DNA from: Paludifilum halophilum
GTDB taxonomy: Bacteria > Bacillota > Bacilli > Thermoactinomycetales > DSM-45169
Assembly: GCF_002245355.1 (NCBI RefSeq)
Contig: NZ_NOWF01000005.1
Span: 62,001 to 126,000, forward strand
Direction of reading: 5' to 3'
DNA length: 64,000 nucleotides
Part shown: positions 1 to 8,996 of the stretch, one piece after another
Position numbering within the stretch: position 1 is the stretch's first letter
Layout: each line of letters opens with the position of its first letter
The notes under the pieces: generated by a model
What the model saw: the letters and a program-made list of their open reading frames with translations, nothing else
Told to the model about the DNA's origin: nothing
Database searches by the model: none
Made by a program: the position numbers and the translations under genes

Positions 1-512
1 TGTGGAACAAGAAGGTCCGGTGGTGGTGGATCGGGGCGGCGGGAACAGCTGCTTCGCTGCTGATGGCGATCTGGTTGGTGCCGATTTTCCCGTCAGAATG
101 GGAGACATCCTCAGTCCCGTCGTCTACGAAACCAGCGCAGGAAAGTGGTCCGGATCCGTCTGAAAAGGGAACGGGAACGATTCAGTCCAATGAAACCGGA
201 CTACCCGAATCGGATCAAAAAGGGAAATCGGACTCTCCCTCCGGTGACAGCACGGCCTCTCCCAGTGGTCAGTTTTTGGCCGCAGTGGAAGGGAACCGGG
301 TGGTGGTCCGGGATCAGGGGGAGGAGGTTTATCGTTCCTCTTCTTGGAAACCGGCTTCCGATGTCAAGTTGGAATGGCGCTCCGACCGATCCCTGCGGGT
401 GGAGATTCACCGGAAGTCGAAGTCCGGAGAGAGGAGCGGAGAGGTTTTATTGATCGACCCCGTATCCGGTGAGGAAATACAACAACCTTTAGGGGAACAG
501 ACCGGAGGATGA
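1..512 (+). CDS. Hypothetical membrane-anchored protein, 5' end at the window edge
   Basis: The open frame runs from base 3 to a TGA at 510-512. The in-frame codons from base 3 read WNKKVRWWWIGAAG, so the start codon may be the codon whose last two bases (tg) are bases 1-2. The N-terminus has a basic patch followed by a hydrophobic segment (about residues 8-30), which suggests a signal anchor. A Ser/Pro/Glu/Lys-rich linker of about 60 residues follows, then a mixed-composition C-terminal part of about 75 residues. I do not recognise a family. The stop overlaps an ATG at 509, so it is probably co-transcribed with holA. Function is unknown; an extracytoplasmic location is inferred. Confidence 0.55.
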   Translation, partial: WNKKVRWWWIGAAGTAASLLMAIWLVPIFPSEWETSSVPSSTKPAQESGPDPSEKGTGTIQSNETGLPESDQKGKSDSPSGDSTASPSGQFLAAVEGNRVVVRDQGEEVYRSSSWKPASDVKLEWRSDRSLRVEIHRKSKSGERSGEVLLIDPVSGEEIQQPLGEQTGG

Positions 513-520
513 TTGGAACC

Positions 521-1576
521 ATGCGCAAATTATACCAGGAATTACGGCAGGGGACGGTTCACCCCGTCTACCTTTTTTATGGGTCGGAAACCTTTTTGAT
601 CGAAGATGCGTGTCAGCGGATTCGGAACCAGGTTCTCCCCTCCGATCACTCGTCGTGGAATGAGTCGGTGATGGACTTGGAGGAGACGACGATTCAAGAG
701 TTGGTGCAGGAAGCGGAGACTCCGTCCTTCTTTGGAGAAAGAAGGGTCGTGATTGGAAAAAACGCCTGGTTTCTGACGGCCTCCCGGGGGAAGGAAAAGG
801 TGAACCACCGACCGGAGGAACTGTTGCGATATGCGGAAGATCCCTTGCCAGAGAACGTCTTGATTCTCGTCGCTCCCGCCGAAAAACTGGACAGCCGTAA
901 AAAAACGGTCAAAGAATTGAAAAAAAAGGTTCGGGAAGTCGCTTTTCATGCCCTGGAGGGGAAAGAGCTAGTTTCTTGGGTCACCCAACGTCTGAAGAGT
1001 ACTGGGGTAAAGGTCCATCCCCGGACGGGAGAGCGGTTGATTCAGTTGGTGGGTAATGATTTGCGGCTCCTCCATATGGAGATTGAGAAGATGGCGGCCT
1101 ATGCGGGAAAAGAGGGAACCATCACACCCGAAACCGTATCGGATTTGGTCCCCCGAACCCTGGAGCAGGATGTGTTTAAACTGGTAGACCGGGTGGTCCG
1201 GCGACAAACCGGACAGGCATTGTCTGTCTTTTACGATCTGGTGTACAACCGGGAAGAGCCGATTCGGATTTTATCCCTGATTATCCGGCAATTTCGATTG
1301 ATGCTCCAGGTTAAGGTGCTGGCCAAGCAAGGGAAGTCGGAACGGGAAATGGCCGCGCTGCTCAAGGTGCACCCCTATCCGGTCAAATTGGCTTTGCGAC
1401 AGGGAAAATCTTATCCGGAGAAGACGCTCCGGACGTTACTCGCCCGGTCGATCGATACGGACCAGGCGATCAAATCCGGCCGGGTGGAAAAGACCTTGGC
1501 GGTGGAACGACTGCTTTTGTCCGTTGGAACGCTGAGCAACGCCGCTTTAGAAACAAAAACGCGCCCCCTGTCGTGA
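521..1576 (+). CDS. holA: DNA polymerase III delta subunit (clamp loader)
   Basis: The delta subunit opens the beta sliding clamp as part of the clamp-loader complex. The protein (about 351 residues) has the typical N-terminal motif LFYGSETFLIEDA and the helical C-terminal region expected of HolA/YqeN. An ATG at 509 overlaps the upstream stop, but its GGAGG (504-508) would touch the start codon. The ATG at 521 lies 12 nt after the same GGAGG and gives MRKLYQELRQG, so I prefer 521. The stop codon lies in the loop of a strong terminator hairpin. In B. subtilis holA is likewise followed at a short distance by rpsT; here several genes intervene. Confidence 0.93.
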   Translation: MRKLYQELRQGTVHPVYLFYGSETFLIEDACQRIRNQVLPSDHSSWNESVMDLEETTIQELVQEAETPSFFGERRVVIGKNAWFLTASRGKEKVNHRPEELLRYAEDPLPENVLILVAPAEKLDSRKKTVKELKKKVREVAFHALEGKELVSWVTQRLKSTGVKVHPRTGERLIQLVGNDLRLLHMEIEKMAAYAGKEGTITPETVSDLVPRTLEQDVFKLVDRVVRRQTGQALSVFYDLVYNREEPIRILSLIIRQFRLMLQVKVLAKQGKSEREMAALLKVHPYPVKLALRQGKSYPEKTLRTLLARSIDTDQAIKSGRVEKTLAVERLLLSVGTLSNAALETKTRPLS

Positions 1577-1594
1577 GAGCAGGGGGCGCGTTTT
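1556..1594. terminator. Bidirectional terminator between holA and the oxidoreductase gene
   Basis: The arms 1556-1569 (AAAACGCGCCCCCT) and 1581-1594 (AGGGGGCGCGTTTT) are perfectly complementary, with an 11-nt loop containing the holA stop. The A/T ends make it work in either direction, which suits the two convergent genes. Confidence 0.9.
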
Positions 1595-1613
1595 CGTGGT
1601 GCCGATTCAAATA

Positions 1614-2906
1614 TCAGTGTCCTTGGTTCGAATCGTCCAAAATACGGCGGCTGACTTCATAGGCGGAACTAAAGGAGAGTTCCGACAGCTGACCTTCCCC
1701 TTGACACCAGTCGCCGGCAAAATAGGCGTGATCCAGGCTGTAAAACTGGACCGGCATTAACCGCTGGTCTTCGACACATTTAATCTCCTGTACCGTGGCT
1801 TTTTTGGAGATGCGCTTCGCTACCAGGAGATCTCTCCATCCGGGATAATGCTTATCATACACCGATTCGATCGTGGCGATTTTTTCTTTTCCTCGATCCT
1901 GCTCCATTTCTTCCTCATTCATATAGGCGATTGCCTGCATCAGTTGACCGCCTTCCGGCGTGCAGGTGGTATCATAGTAAGAGATATCGGTGATAAAAAT
2001 TCGTTCCCCTTTGTGGTAGATATAAGTGTAAGGGCTGGGGATGCGTTCTTTCAGACCGACATCGTAAACGACCACCTGGTTCGGGCTGTACCGGTTGTAT
2101 TCCTCAAACAGGTGGTGATAGGGGGTGTCCGCAAACAGGGAAACCAGTGCCTTCGGCGGGATGCAAAAAATGAAGCGGTCCGCGGTATAGACGGATTCTT
2201 TTCCATAGACGGCACTCACACGGCGTTCGTCCATCTCCACTTTACGGATCTTTTCCTTATTGATGATCTCTCCACCGTTTTCCTTGATCATCTTTTCGAA
2301 GCGATTGACGACGGATTGCCAACCGCCCCCGATATAGGACACCGGGGTGTGAGTGGAAAAGAGGCGTTTATAATACTGAAAAAACAACGGGGAAGGGATC
2401 TCTTCCGGTTCGTTACTAAAAAAGTTGGAGGAGGCCAAGGTAAGGAACAAATCCCGTACCTGATCGGGTTCCTTTTTCAGGTAGTCGCCGATCCGAACCC
2501 CTTCTTCGCCTCGTTCCAGAGAGGTAAGTGTTTTTATGATTTCGTACCCGAAACGGAGTTTGTTTTCCGCATCCAGGATTTTCGTGCGGAACAGGCGTTC
2601 CAAGGTCGAAGGCATGGGGGTGGTAAAAGAGCCTAAGTCATAAAACGCTTTCTTGGGAGAAAAATCTTTCCATTCAACCGATAAACCGAGCTCGTTTTCA
2701 TACCGGCGCAGGACGGAGTGGTCCCGTCCGTAAATCGCATGGGCGCCGAAGTTGAAATTAAATCCCTTCAACGGGATGGTAATCGCTCTTCCCCCTAATT
2801 TGGGAGCCTTTTCAATCAATTGAACACGAAATCCTTTTTTTGCTAGGCGCGCCGCTGAACTGAGGCCCGCCAGGCCGCCGCCGACGACAACCACATTCTC
2901 TGACAC
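1614..2906 (-). CDS. FAD-dependent oxidoreductase, phytoene desaturase / amine oxidase-like
   Basis: A flavoprotein of the NAD(P)/FAD oxidoreductase superfamily (about 430 residues). The N-terminal dinucleotide-binding motif VVVGGGLAGLSSAA is followed by a second GG motif (KLGGRA), typical of phytoene desaturase and protoporphyrinogen oxidase relatives. The substrate cannot be read from sequence, and no carotenoid genes are adjacent. Start choice: AGGAG (2921-2917) sits 10 nt before GTG 2906, giving MSENVVVVGGG; an ATG at 2924 has no Shine-Dalgarno. Longer in-frame extensions would run into the divergent DUF523 gene. It is convergent with holA and shares its terminator. Confidence 0.8.
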   Translation of the reverse strand: MSENVVVVGGGLAGLSSAARLAKKGFRVQLIEKAPKLGGRAITIPLKGFNFNFGAHAIYGRDHSVLRRYENELGLSVEWKDFSPKKAFYDLGSFTTPMPSTLERLFRTKILDAENKLRFGYEIIKTLTSLERGEEGVRIGDYLKKEPDQVRDLFLTLASSNFFSNEPEEIPSPLFFQYYKRLFSTHTPVSYIGGGWQSVVNRFEKMIKENGGEIINKEKIRKVEMDERRVSAVYGKESVYTADRFIFCIPPKALVSLFADTPYHHLFEEYNRYSPNQVVVYDVGLKERIPSPYTYIYHKGERIFITDISYYDTTCTPEGGQLMQAIAYMNEEEMEQDRGKEKIATIESVYDKHYPGWRDLLVAKRISKKATVQEIKCVEDQRLMPVQFYSLDHAYFAGDWCQGEGQLSELSFSSAYEVSRRILDDSNQGH

Positions 2907-3061
2907 CTTCAACACGCTCCTCATCGGTCTGGCTTCGATGGTACACCTCAACCATTGTAGCAGGATGCAGTTCGGATGAGTATGGAAGTTTTTTGAGGAA
3001 GGTGAAAAATCCGTCGGTGGTTTGAATGTGGTATGCTGGATAAAGAACGGAGGGAGTTGCA

Positions 3062-3511
3062 GTGAAGATCGTAAGCGGCTGTTTTGCGGGAATTGCCTGC
3101 CGTTATGACCAAAAACACAATCGAATCGAGGAGATCCGTCAACTGGTTCAGGAGGGGAGAGCCGTACCGGTTTGTCCGGAACAGATGGGCGGATTACCCA
3201 CCCCCCGCAATCCGGCGGAAATTGTCGGCGGGGATGGTGACGATGTATTGGACGGAAAAGCCCGGGTGATCGATCATCAGGGCCATGATGTGACAGAGGC
3301 GTTTTTAGCCGGAGCCCGGGAGGCATTGGCTATGGCTCAGTCCGTGGAGGCGGATGAGGCGATTCTAAAGGAGCGCAGTCCATCTTGCGGGAGCTGTACC
3401 ATTTATGACGGCACGTTTAGCAAGTCAAAAAAGTCGGGAGTCGGCGTCACCGCCGCTCTTCTCCGCCGTCACGGCATCCGCGTCGCTTCCGAGGAAACCT
3501 GGGAAAAATAA
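3062..3511 (+). CDS. DUF523 family protein (YbbK-like)
   Basis: A 149-residue protein with the features of DUF523: N-terminal SGCFAGIACRYD, a CPEQMGGLPTPR segment, and LKERSPSCGS. The conserved cysteines suggest metal or cluster binding, but the biochemical role of the family is not established to my knowledge. The start is GTG, 7 nt after GGAGGG. It is a single gene, divergent from the FAD oxidoreductase, and is followed directly by a MITE. Confidence 0.85.
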   Translation: MKIVSGCFAGIACRYDQKHNRIEEIRQLVQEGRAVPVCPEQMGGLPTPRNPAEIVGGDGDDVLDGKARVIDHQGHDVTEAFLAGAREALAMAQSVEADEAILKERSPSCGSCTIYDGTFSKSKKSGVGVTAALLRRHGIRVASEETWEK

Positions 3512-3530
3512 AGGCACAGCGGGGGTTGGC

Positions 3531-3780
3531 TAGGGCGTGTCTGCTAAATAGCCGAAAATAGCTGGATGCCGATTTCCAGCGTAGCGACCTTTGCCCGACA
3601 ACCTAGCGGAGTTTTCGGAGGATCGAACCGTTTAGCGGCCACTTTGCTTTTCCGCATGAATGCTGGTTCGGTCCGGAGAAAAGGTCGCGGACGGTTTCAC
3701 ATCTGCGGGAGGGCAACCCGGCGCGGAGTCGGAAATCGGCTCCCGCACTCAGTTATCATTAATTATCAGACACGCCCTAA
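3531..3780. mobile_element. MITE-like element, about 250 bp, with terminal inverted repeats and TA flanks
   Basis: The left end TAGGGCGTGTCTG (3531-3543) is the inverse of the right end CAGACACGCCCTA (3767-3779). If TA is the duplicated target, the element proper begins GGGCGTGTCTG. A second, subterminal inverted pair is GCCGATTTCC (about 3568-3577) and GGAAATCGGC (3731-3740). There is no credible coding frame inside, so this is a non-autonomous miniature element. A TA target duplication would suit an IS630- or IS5-type transposase, but no such gene is in the window. A shorter relative lies at 10580-10675. Confidence 0.7.
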
Positions 3781-3804
3781 GTGCAAAGGTTTGGCGGGGA
3801 CGGA

Positions 3805-3841
3805 TGAAAAAACCCGGCACCTGTAAAAGGGTGCCGGGTTT
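3805..3841 (-). terminator. Terminator of the broken M1 peptidase gene
   Basis: The stem AACCCGGCACC / GGTGCCGGGTT (3811-3840) is followed on the minus strand by six T. It lies about 20 nt past the ancestral TAA stop at 3862-3864, supporting that stop as the original gene end. Confidence 0.85.
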
Positions 3842-3861
3842 GGTTGATCCGGTTGATTTGC

Positions 3862-4980
3862 TTATTCCTGATCCGACGGGTTCACTCGGTGTTTCTCAAA
3901 GAACTCGGACAAGTCCATGCCGCTCGTTTTTTCCATGATTGCGATGAAATCTTTTGTTGTCGAAATGCCGAATTTCATTACCGATAACCCCGTAAAACCA
4001 TTGATGTCCGATTTCATGGGAAGTCACCGTCTTCAGCAGGTTTTGGTCTGTCTGGGGGGATACCGAAACCATGACTAACTGCGGGTACTCCATTCCTCCG
4101 AACCATCCCTTCATGGTGACGATGTCCAATTCCGGCCAGGGATACGCCCCGAACTTTTCGCTGAATAGCTCGATGCTTTCGGTTCCGTATTTCAGCATGG
4201 CGTCGGCGAATCGGGTGTGTTCATCCTTGTAAAAAACGTTCACCTTCACATCACCGATCTTATCGCTTTTCACTTTATAGGTGGGGTCCATTTCCATGGC
4301 AAAATCGCGTACATTGAGGGCTTGGTACCGGTGGGTTGCCTGATCCCCCTCGATTTTTGCCGGACCCACTTCGGTACCGGTTGTGGCGATCACCTGGGAT
4401 TGATCAGTCGTAACGGTGACATCAAAGTCACTGTTTAAAGAGTAGAAAGAGTCCCCTCCATCATAATAAGGGTTGATTGTCCAGCCTTTTCTGTCGTGTA
4501 CCGCCAGAATGGGGAACCAGTTACCCAGAGAGACAGTCGTTCCATCCCAACCGAAACGATCTTGTTTTTGGGGAATGTGGACGGTAAAATCCATTGCCGC
4601 CGTGGCTTTCTTTTCCGGTTTCAGGGAAAGTCCCCGGATGTGAAGGTCGGTTTCTTTGATTGTAAAATCGGCTTTGTGACCATTCACCTTGATGTTATCC
4701 GCCTTCATGCGGCCGCCTGATTGGCGGAATATCTCGGCGTTGCCCCACAGGTTGAAATGAAGATCGTTCAGAGTTTTGTCGATGTTGTTGACAAAATCGA
4801 CAGACAGGGTGCCTTTGATTTGATGTTTTCGAGAATCGTAAAAGACATCCAGTTTATAATGGGCTCCAGCGGGACCGTAATCCGTTTGGGTGATGTTCGG
4901 GGAGTCTGTATCCTCATGATGCTCCTTACCACAGATAAAAGGATAAAAAAAGAGAGCAGTCCAAAAACGGTTTTCTTCAT
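3862..4980 (-). pseudogene. Broken M1-family metallopeptidase gene (frameshift plus internal deletion)
   Basis: Three fragments in different frames make up one M1 (gluzincin) aminopeptidase-like gene. The original start is ATG 4980, 6 nt after GGAGG, encoding a signal peptide MKKTVFGLLSFFILLSVV. The frame then shifts; the main body (about 4930-3990) contains GGMEYPQ and the zinc motif HEIGHQWFYGVIGNE. Immediately after this the frame shifts again. In the new frame the C-terminus resumes as MKFGISTTKDFIAIMEK and ends at TAA 3862. Compared with the intact paralogue at 61090-62562, about 90 residues are missing, including the WLDEG segment that carries the third zinc ligand. The product would be catalytically dead. 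It retains its own terminator. Confidence 0.85.
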
Positions 4981-5130
4981 AAATAACCTCCATGGTGTTG
5001 GTACAGGGGTCCTCATCTCCATTTGATTCGAGAAACAAGGAAACATCCTTTTAATAAATAGGAAAAAATAAAAAATTTATAGCGGAAAAGGCCGTCCGAC
5101 ACCGAAAGCGGGCGGAAGACGGCGGTGCAA

Positions 5131-5655
5131 TCAGTGAGAGGTTCGCTCTTCCCTTTTTGGTCGGATTTTTTGGTACGACAAGTGTTGAAGTTTTTTGTAC
5201 TGAAGGTACATGGCTACGCGCCAGGGCAGAATCATACCGAAGGCGAGGATAAAAAAGATACCGCCGGTCTGGGGAAGGGAGATCAGATGTTCCACATAGT
5301 TGTGGGCCAACATTCGAACCGCTAGCAGCACGAACAATATGAGAATGAACGCCTTTGAACGCTTTAGATAGATCTTTCCTTCCTGCACCTGGAATCGGGA
5401 GGTTCGGATCAGGGGATAGGAAAAGAAGGCTGCACCCGTTAAAAACGCGGCGATCGCCCAGGTCCAGGGAATTTGTGCCGACGGGTATAAAAACATCATA
5501 AAGCCGGTACTCATTCCCAGGGGCGGGATCATGATCTTTTTCGCATTCGTCGGTTTTTTCGCCGAACGGAGGCGAATCAAGGCGAAGGCCACCGCCATCA
5601 TAAGCGTTCCCAGCGTGACGGTCAGGTGCAGATTGATCGGCATTGGATGCCCCAT
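5131..5655 (-). CDS. CcdC-like integral membrane protein (DUF1453 type)
   Basis: A 174-residue protein with about five hydrophobic segments (near residues 8-25, 45-60, 65-82, 100-118, 130-150) and a basic C-terminal tail. The pattern matches CcdC/DUF1453 proteins, named from a cytochrome c biogenesis locus although a direct role is not proven. ATG 5655 follows GGAGG with 7-nt spacing; the longer in-frame ORF would cover the trpS leader and is not credible. It is transcribed divergently from trpS. Confidence 0.7.
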   Translation of the reverse strand: MGHPMPINLHLTVTLGTLMMAVAFALIRLRSAKKPTNAKKIMIPPLGMSTGFMMFLYPSAQIPWTWAIAAFLTGAAFFSYPLIRTSRFQVQEGKIYLKRSKAFILILFVLLAVRMLAHNYVEHLISLPQTGGIFFILAFGMILPWRVAMYLQYKKLQHLSYQKIRPKREERTSH

Positions 5656-5779
5656 GGATCGGCCTCCCTTTACAAGTTGATTCTCCGGGAAGCGGGAAAC
5701 TTCCGTTTCCGCTGCTCCGGGCCTGTCATTCTGTATTATACTCTTTTCTGCGGGAAAGATGAAAGAGGAGTTAAGAGCA

Positions 5780-5808
5780 TTGGATTTTCTTCGATTCGAT
5801 GGTATGAT
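5780..5808 (+). promoter_or_regulatory. Probable SigA promoter of the trpS T-box transcript
   Basis: TTGGAT (5780-5785), a 17-nt spacer and TATGAT (5803-5808) precede the T-box leader. Correct spacing and position support the call. Confidence 0.6.
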
Positions 5809-5811
5809 AAA

Positions 5812-6101
5812 ATTCAATGATCGAGACAAACCCGTCCGAAGCAGCGTGACGGGCCGACTATAGGAAAGCGAAGATGGAGAAGAGTAACACGGATCGTTTC
5901 GCGCCAGAGAGCCGGCGGTGGGTGCAAGCCGGACGGAACACCGTGTGAATGGGCTCCGGAGCTGTCCTGTCCAAAATACCCTCCGGTAAAGGACAGGACC
6001 GGTCGATCCGGTCGATATCCGGACAGAGTGCGCCTTTTGCAAGGCGAATCGGGGTGGTACCGCGAGATTTTCTCGTCCCTTTTCGGGACGGGATTTTTTT
6101 A
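5812..6101 (+). ncRNA. T-box leader of trpS (tRNA-Trp responsive)
   Basis: A T-box riboswitch senses the charging of its cognate tRNA and permits read-through when the tRNA is uncharged. The T-box core GGTGGTACCGCG lies near 6053-6064, followed by the attenuator hairpin CGTCCC / GGGACG and a T-run (6071-6100). The Stem I region (about 5870-5965) has the usual purine-rich bulge sequences. The likely specifier is TGG at 5950-5952 in the context GTGTGAATGGGCTCC. That Trp codon agrees with the downstream gene. Confidence 0.92.
6071..6100 (+). terminator. T-box attenuator terminator of trpS
   Basis: CGTCCC and GGGACG around a short loop, then GGATTTTTTT. Its 5' arm follows the T-box core directly, as expected for the mutually exclusive antiterminator. 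Confidence 0.85.
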
Positions 6102-6122
6102 TTGAAAAAGGAGTGAGACAAG

Positions 6123-7109
6123 ATGAAGCGGGTTTTTTCAGGTATGCAGCCGACCGGGGTGTTGCATTTGGGCAATTATCTCGGAGCATTGAAACACTTT
6201 ATACCGTTGCAGGAGGAAGCGGATTGCTATTTCTGTGTGGTCAACCTACACGCTCTCACTGTTCCCCGGGATCCGGAGGAATTGCAAAAAAAGACGGTGG
6301 AACTGGCGGGTCTTTATCTGGCGGCGGGGCTGGATCCCGAAAAGGCGACACTGTTTGTGCAATCTCATAATCCGGACCATGCAGAAGCGGCTTGGTTGCT
6401 GCAGTGTGTCGCCCGAATCGGAGAGTTGAAGCGGATGACCCAGTTCAAAGACAAGGGAAAGGGTTCCGATTCCGTCTCTGCCGGCCTGTTTACGTACCCG
6501 GCTTTGATGGCGGGGGATGTCCTGTTGTATCAGACGGATCTCGTTCCCGTGGGTGAGGATCAGAAGCAGCACTTGGAGCTAACCCGGGATCTGGCGGATC
6601 GATTCAACCGGACGTACGGCGAAACCTTCCGCATTCCGGAACCCCAAATCGGGAAGACGGGGGCCCGAATTATGGGCCTGGACCAGCCGGAGAGAAAGAT
6701 GAGCAAGAGTGCCGCTTCCGAGGCCAACTATATTACGGTATTGGAACACCCGGACTCCATTGTGAAAAAGTTTAAACGAGCGGTGACGGACTCGGGCAAC
6801 GAGATCCGCTTCGATCCGGATCAGAAGCCCGGAGTGAGCAACCTCCTGTCCATCTTGAGCGTCCTGACCGACAAACCGATTTCCACCCTGGAAGAGGAGT
6901 ATCAGGGAAAGGGATACGGTCACCTGAAACTGGATACGGCTGAGGCAGTGATCGAAGAATTAAAGCCGATCCAGGATCGATATCACAAGCTCGTCCAAAG
7001 CGGGGAAGTGGAGAAAGTGCTTGCCGACGGCGCCGAACGGGCTCGAGCCGTTACGGAGGCGACCTTGGCTGAAATGAAAAAAGCGATGGGGTTGATTCCC
7101 CGCCGATAA
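6123..7109 (+). CDS. trpS: Tryptophan--tRNA ligase
   Basis: A class I aminoacyl-tRNA synthetase that charges tRNA-Trp. At 328 residues it has the usual bacterial TrpRS size. The HIGH-type motif is LHLGNY (about residues 15-20) and the KMSKS loop is exact (about residues 195-199). GMQPTG near the N-terminus is typical of TrpRS. ATG 6123 follows AAAGGAG. It is the only gene of its T-box transcript and ends at a short bidirectional hairpin. Confidence 0.97.
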   Translation: MKRVFSGMQPTGVLHLGNYLGALKHFIPLQEEADCYFCVVNLHALTVPRDPEELQKKTVELAGLYLAAGLDPEKATLFVQSHNPDHAEAAWLLQCVARIGELKRMTQFKDKGKGSDSVSAGLFTYPALMAGDVLLYQTDLVPVGEDQKQHLELTRDLADRFNRTYGETFRIPEPQIGKTGARIMGLDQPERKMSKSAASEANYITVLEHPDSIVKKFKRAVTDSGNEIRFDPDQKPGVSNLLSILSVLTDKPISTLEEEYQGKGYGHLKLDTAEAVIEELKPIQDRYHKLVQSGEVEKVLADGAERARAVTEATLAEMKKAMGLIPRR

Positions 7110-7138
7110 CGCGATAAAGTCTATTCTCCATGAAAATA

Positions 7139-7166
7139 AAAAGCGACCCGAAATGGGTCGTTTTTT
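7139..7166. terminator. Terminator between convergent trpS and rpsT
   Basis: CGACCC (7144-7149) pairs with GGGTCG (7155-7160), with A-rich sequence before and TTTTTT after, so it can serve both genes. Confidence 0.8.
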
Positions 7167-7173
7167 CATGAGA

Positions 7174-7440
7174 TTAGCCGTTCAGGGCTTGATATTTCTT
7201 TTCCAGGCGCGATTTCTGGCGAGCGGCAGCATTTTTATGGATCAAGCCTTTCGTCGCGGCTTTGTCCAAATCTCGCTTGGCTTCCCGCAGCAACGCGGCG
7301 GCTTGCTCTTGCTCCTGTCGGTCGACGGCGGTCAAGAATTTCTTGACGGAGGTGCGCATCGCGGATTTTTGAGCGATCCGTTGTTGGCGCCGTTTTTCGA
7401 TGGTTTTGGTTCGTTTGACAGCGGCTTTAATGTTGGGCAT
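7174..7440 (-). CDS. rpsT: 30S ribosomal protein S20
   Basis: A small basic protein (88 residues) that binds 16S rRNA. The N-terminus MPNIKAAVKRTK and the Lys/Arg/Ala-rich helical body are diagnostic. AGGAGG precedes the start. As in B. subtilis it faces away from gpr and lies on the opposite strand from holA. Confidence 0.96.
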   Translation of the reverse strand: MPNIKAAVKRTKTIEKRRQQRIAQKSAMRTSVKKFLTAVDRQEQEQAAALLREAKRDLDKAATKGLIHKNAAARQKSRLEKKYQALNG

Positions 7441-7591
7441 GATTTCACCTCCTCATATGTTTCAAAAATCACGCTCATCCCTACAACATGCTAAATTCTA
7501 TCACGGGGTTTTTGAAAAAGCAAGACGGGATTACGGTACCGGCTGTTTTTCCGGCAAAGTATAAAGAGGAGCGGTTGTTGGAGAAAATGGA

Positions 7592-8746
7592 GTGGAGAAC
7601 GATAAAAGAAGGGTTGGGACGGATATGGCTTCCGAAGACTGGCAACCGCAGGATGAACAGAGATTGGATTCAGGCGCCTTTTCAATTCGAACGGATCTGG
7701 CTCGAGAAGCCCATGATATGGCGGTGCAAGACCGGGGAGACGACGCCGGCGTTCCCGGGGTGCGGATGGATGAGTATGAAGAGAACGGAATCACCACCAG
7801 TTGGATTCGGATCGAGGATGACCGGGGAGCCCAGGAGATCGGGAAACAAGCGGGTTTATACTTGACTCTCGAAATTCCCTCTCTACGTCGCCAGGATTCT
7901 GAGCTTCAGCAACGGGTGGCGGATCACTTTTCCCGGGAGTTTCAAAACTATCTCCAACAAGTGGGGGTCGATGTAAACGCCAAGGTGTTGATTGTCGGAT
8001 TGGGGAACAAAAATGTGACCCCGGATGCCCTGGGTCCCTTCGTCGTGAAACATACCTTGGTGACCCGGCACTTGTTCCAGCTGATGCCGGAGCGGGTGGA
8101 AGAAGGGTATCGTCCCGTCAGTGCGATCTCTCCGGGCGTTTTGGGAACCACGGGGATGGAAACCAGCGAGATTGTGTTTGCGGTGGTGGAAAAAACGAAG
8201 CCGGATGTGATTATCGCCATCGATGCTCTGGCATCCCGGGCTCTCAGTCGTGTCTATACAACGATTCAGGTGGCGGATACAGGGATTAATCCCGGTTCTG
8301 GGGTGGGAAACAAACGGAAGGCTCTCAACCGGGAAACCTTGGGCATCCCGGTGATCGCCATCGGAATTCCCACTGTGGTGGATGCCGCCACCATCGCTCA
8401 TGACAGCATTGACTTTGTCCTGGGACATCTGAACCGGGAGATGAACCAACAACAGCCGACGAACCCTTTGGATCCCCTCAATCGTCCGGATGTAAAGGAA
8501 ATCCAGTCCCAGCAGATCTCCCCGGAAACCGGTCAGAAAATGATGGGGATCGTCGGGCAGCTCGAGCCCCGGGAGAAAAAACAATTAATCCGGGAAGTAC
8601 TGGAACCCTTGGGACAAAATCTGATCGTCACCCCCAAGGAAGTGGATGCTTTTGTCGGCGATATGGGGAAACTGGTGGCCGACGGGATCAACTGTGCACT
8701 TCACCAGGCGGTCACTCCGGAAAATGTTTCCTCCCATGTCAATTGA
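7592..8746 (+). CDS. gpr: Germination protease GPR (SASP-specific)
   Basis: GPR is made in the forespore as a zymogen and degrades the alpha/beta-type small acid-soluble spore proteins on germination, supplying amino acids. The protein (384 residues) has the mature-domain start FSIRTDLAREA, the SPGVLGTTGMETSEI region and the IAIDALASR segment conserved in the family. GTG 7592 has GGAG 8 nt upstream; an ATG at 7625 would also give a plausible propeptide. A GPR substrate gene lies at 31720. gpr-spoIIP-yqxA is a conserved sporulation cluster. Confidence 0.95.
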   Translation: MENDKRRVGTDMASEDWQPQDEQRLDSGAFSIRTDLAREAHDMAVQDRGDDAGVPGVRMDEYEENGITTSWIRIEDDRGAQEIGKQAGLYLTLEIPSLRRQDSELQQRVADHFSREFQNYLQQVGVDVNAKVLIVGLGNKNVTPDALGPFVVKHTLVTRHLFQLMPERVEEGYRPVSAISPGVLGTTGMETSEIVFAVVEKTKPDVIIAIDALASRALSRVYTTIQVADTGINPGSGVGNKRKALNRETLGIPVIAIGIPTVVDAATIAHDSIDFVLGHLNREMNQQQPTNPLDPLNRPDVKEIQSQQISPETGQKMMGIVGQLEPREKKQLIREVLEPLGQNLIVTPKEVDAFVGDMGKLVADGINCALHQAVTPENVSSHVN

Positions 8747-8996
8747 CCGCCCCGGTAAAGCCTCATCGGATCCGACTGCGGAATTCTCTAATGCGAGAGC
8801 GGACCTTTCCTTTATTTCATAGAAGAGGTCGGTGATCGGGCTCTGGATCACGACCCGTTTGCCGAGGGCCTCCGCCGGTTGTACGAAGTCCGTTTCTATG
8901 GTTCGGTTTTTTTCCCTGTACGAGATCGGTTCTACTCTTTCTTTTCCCTTCATAGGATGGAAGTGAAATCAGAGAGACAAGCTGGGAGGGGAAGGA

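Noticed and set aside
2924-3326. N-terminal extension of the FAD oxidoreductase frame
   Set aside because: It overlaps the divergent DUF523 gene, has non-protein-like composition, and the flavin motif starts right after GTG 2906.
8585-8953. Minus-strand 122-residue ORF between gpr and spoIIP, partly protein-like in composition
   Set aside because: It overlaps the gpr 3' end by about 160 nt, its ATG has a pyrimidine-rich upstream region and no ribosome site, and no family is recognised.
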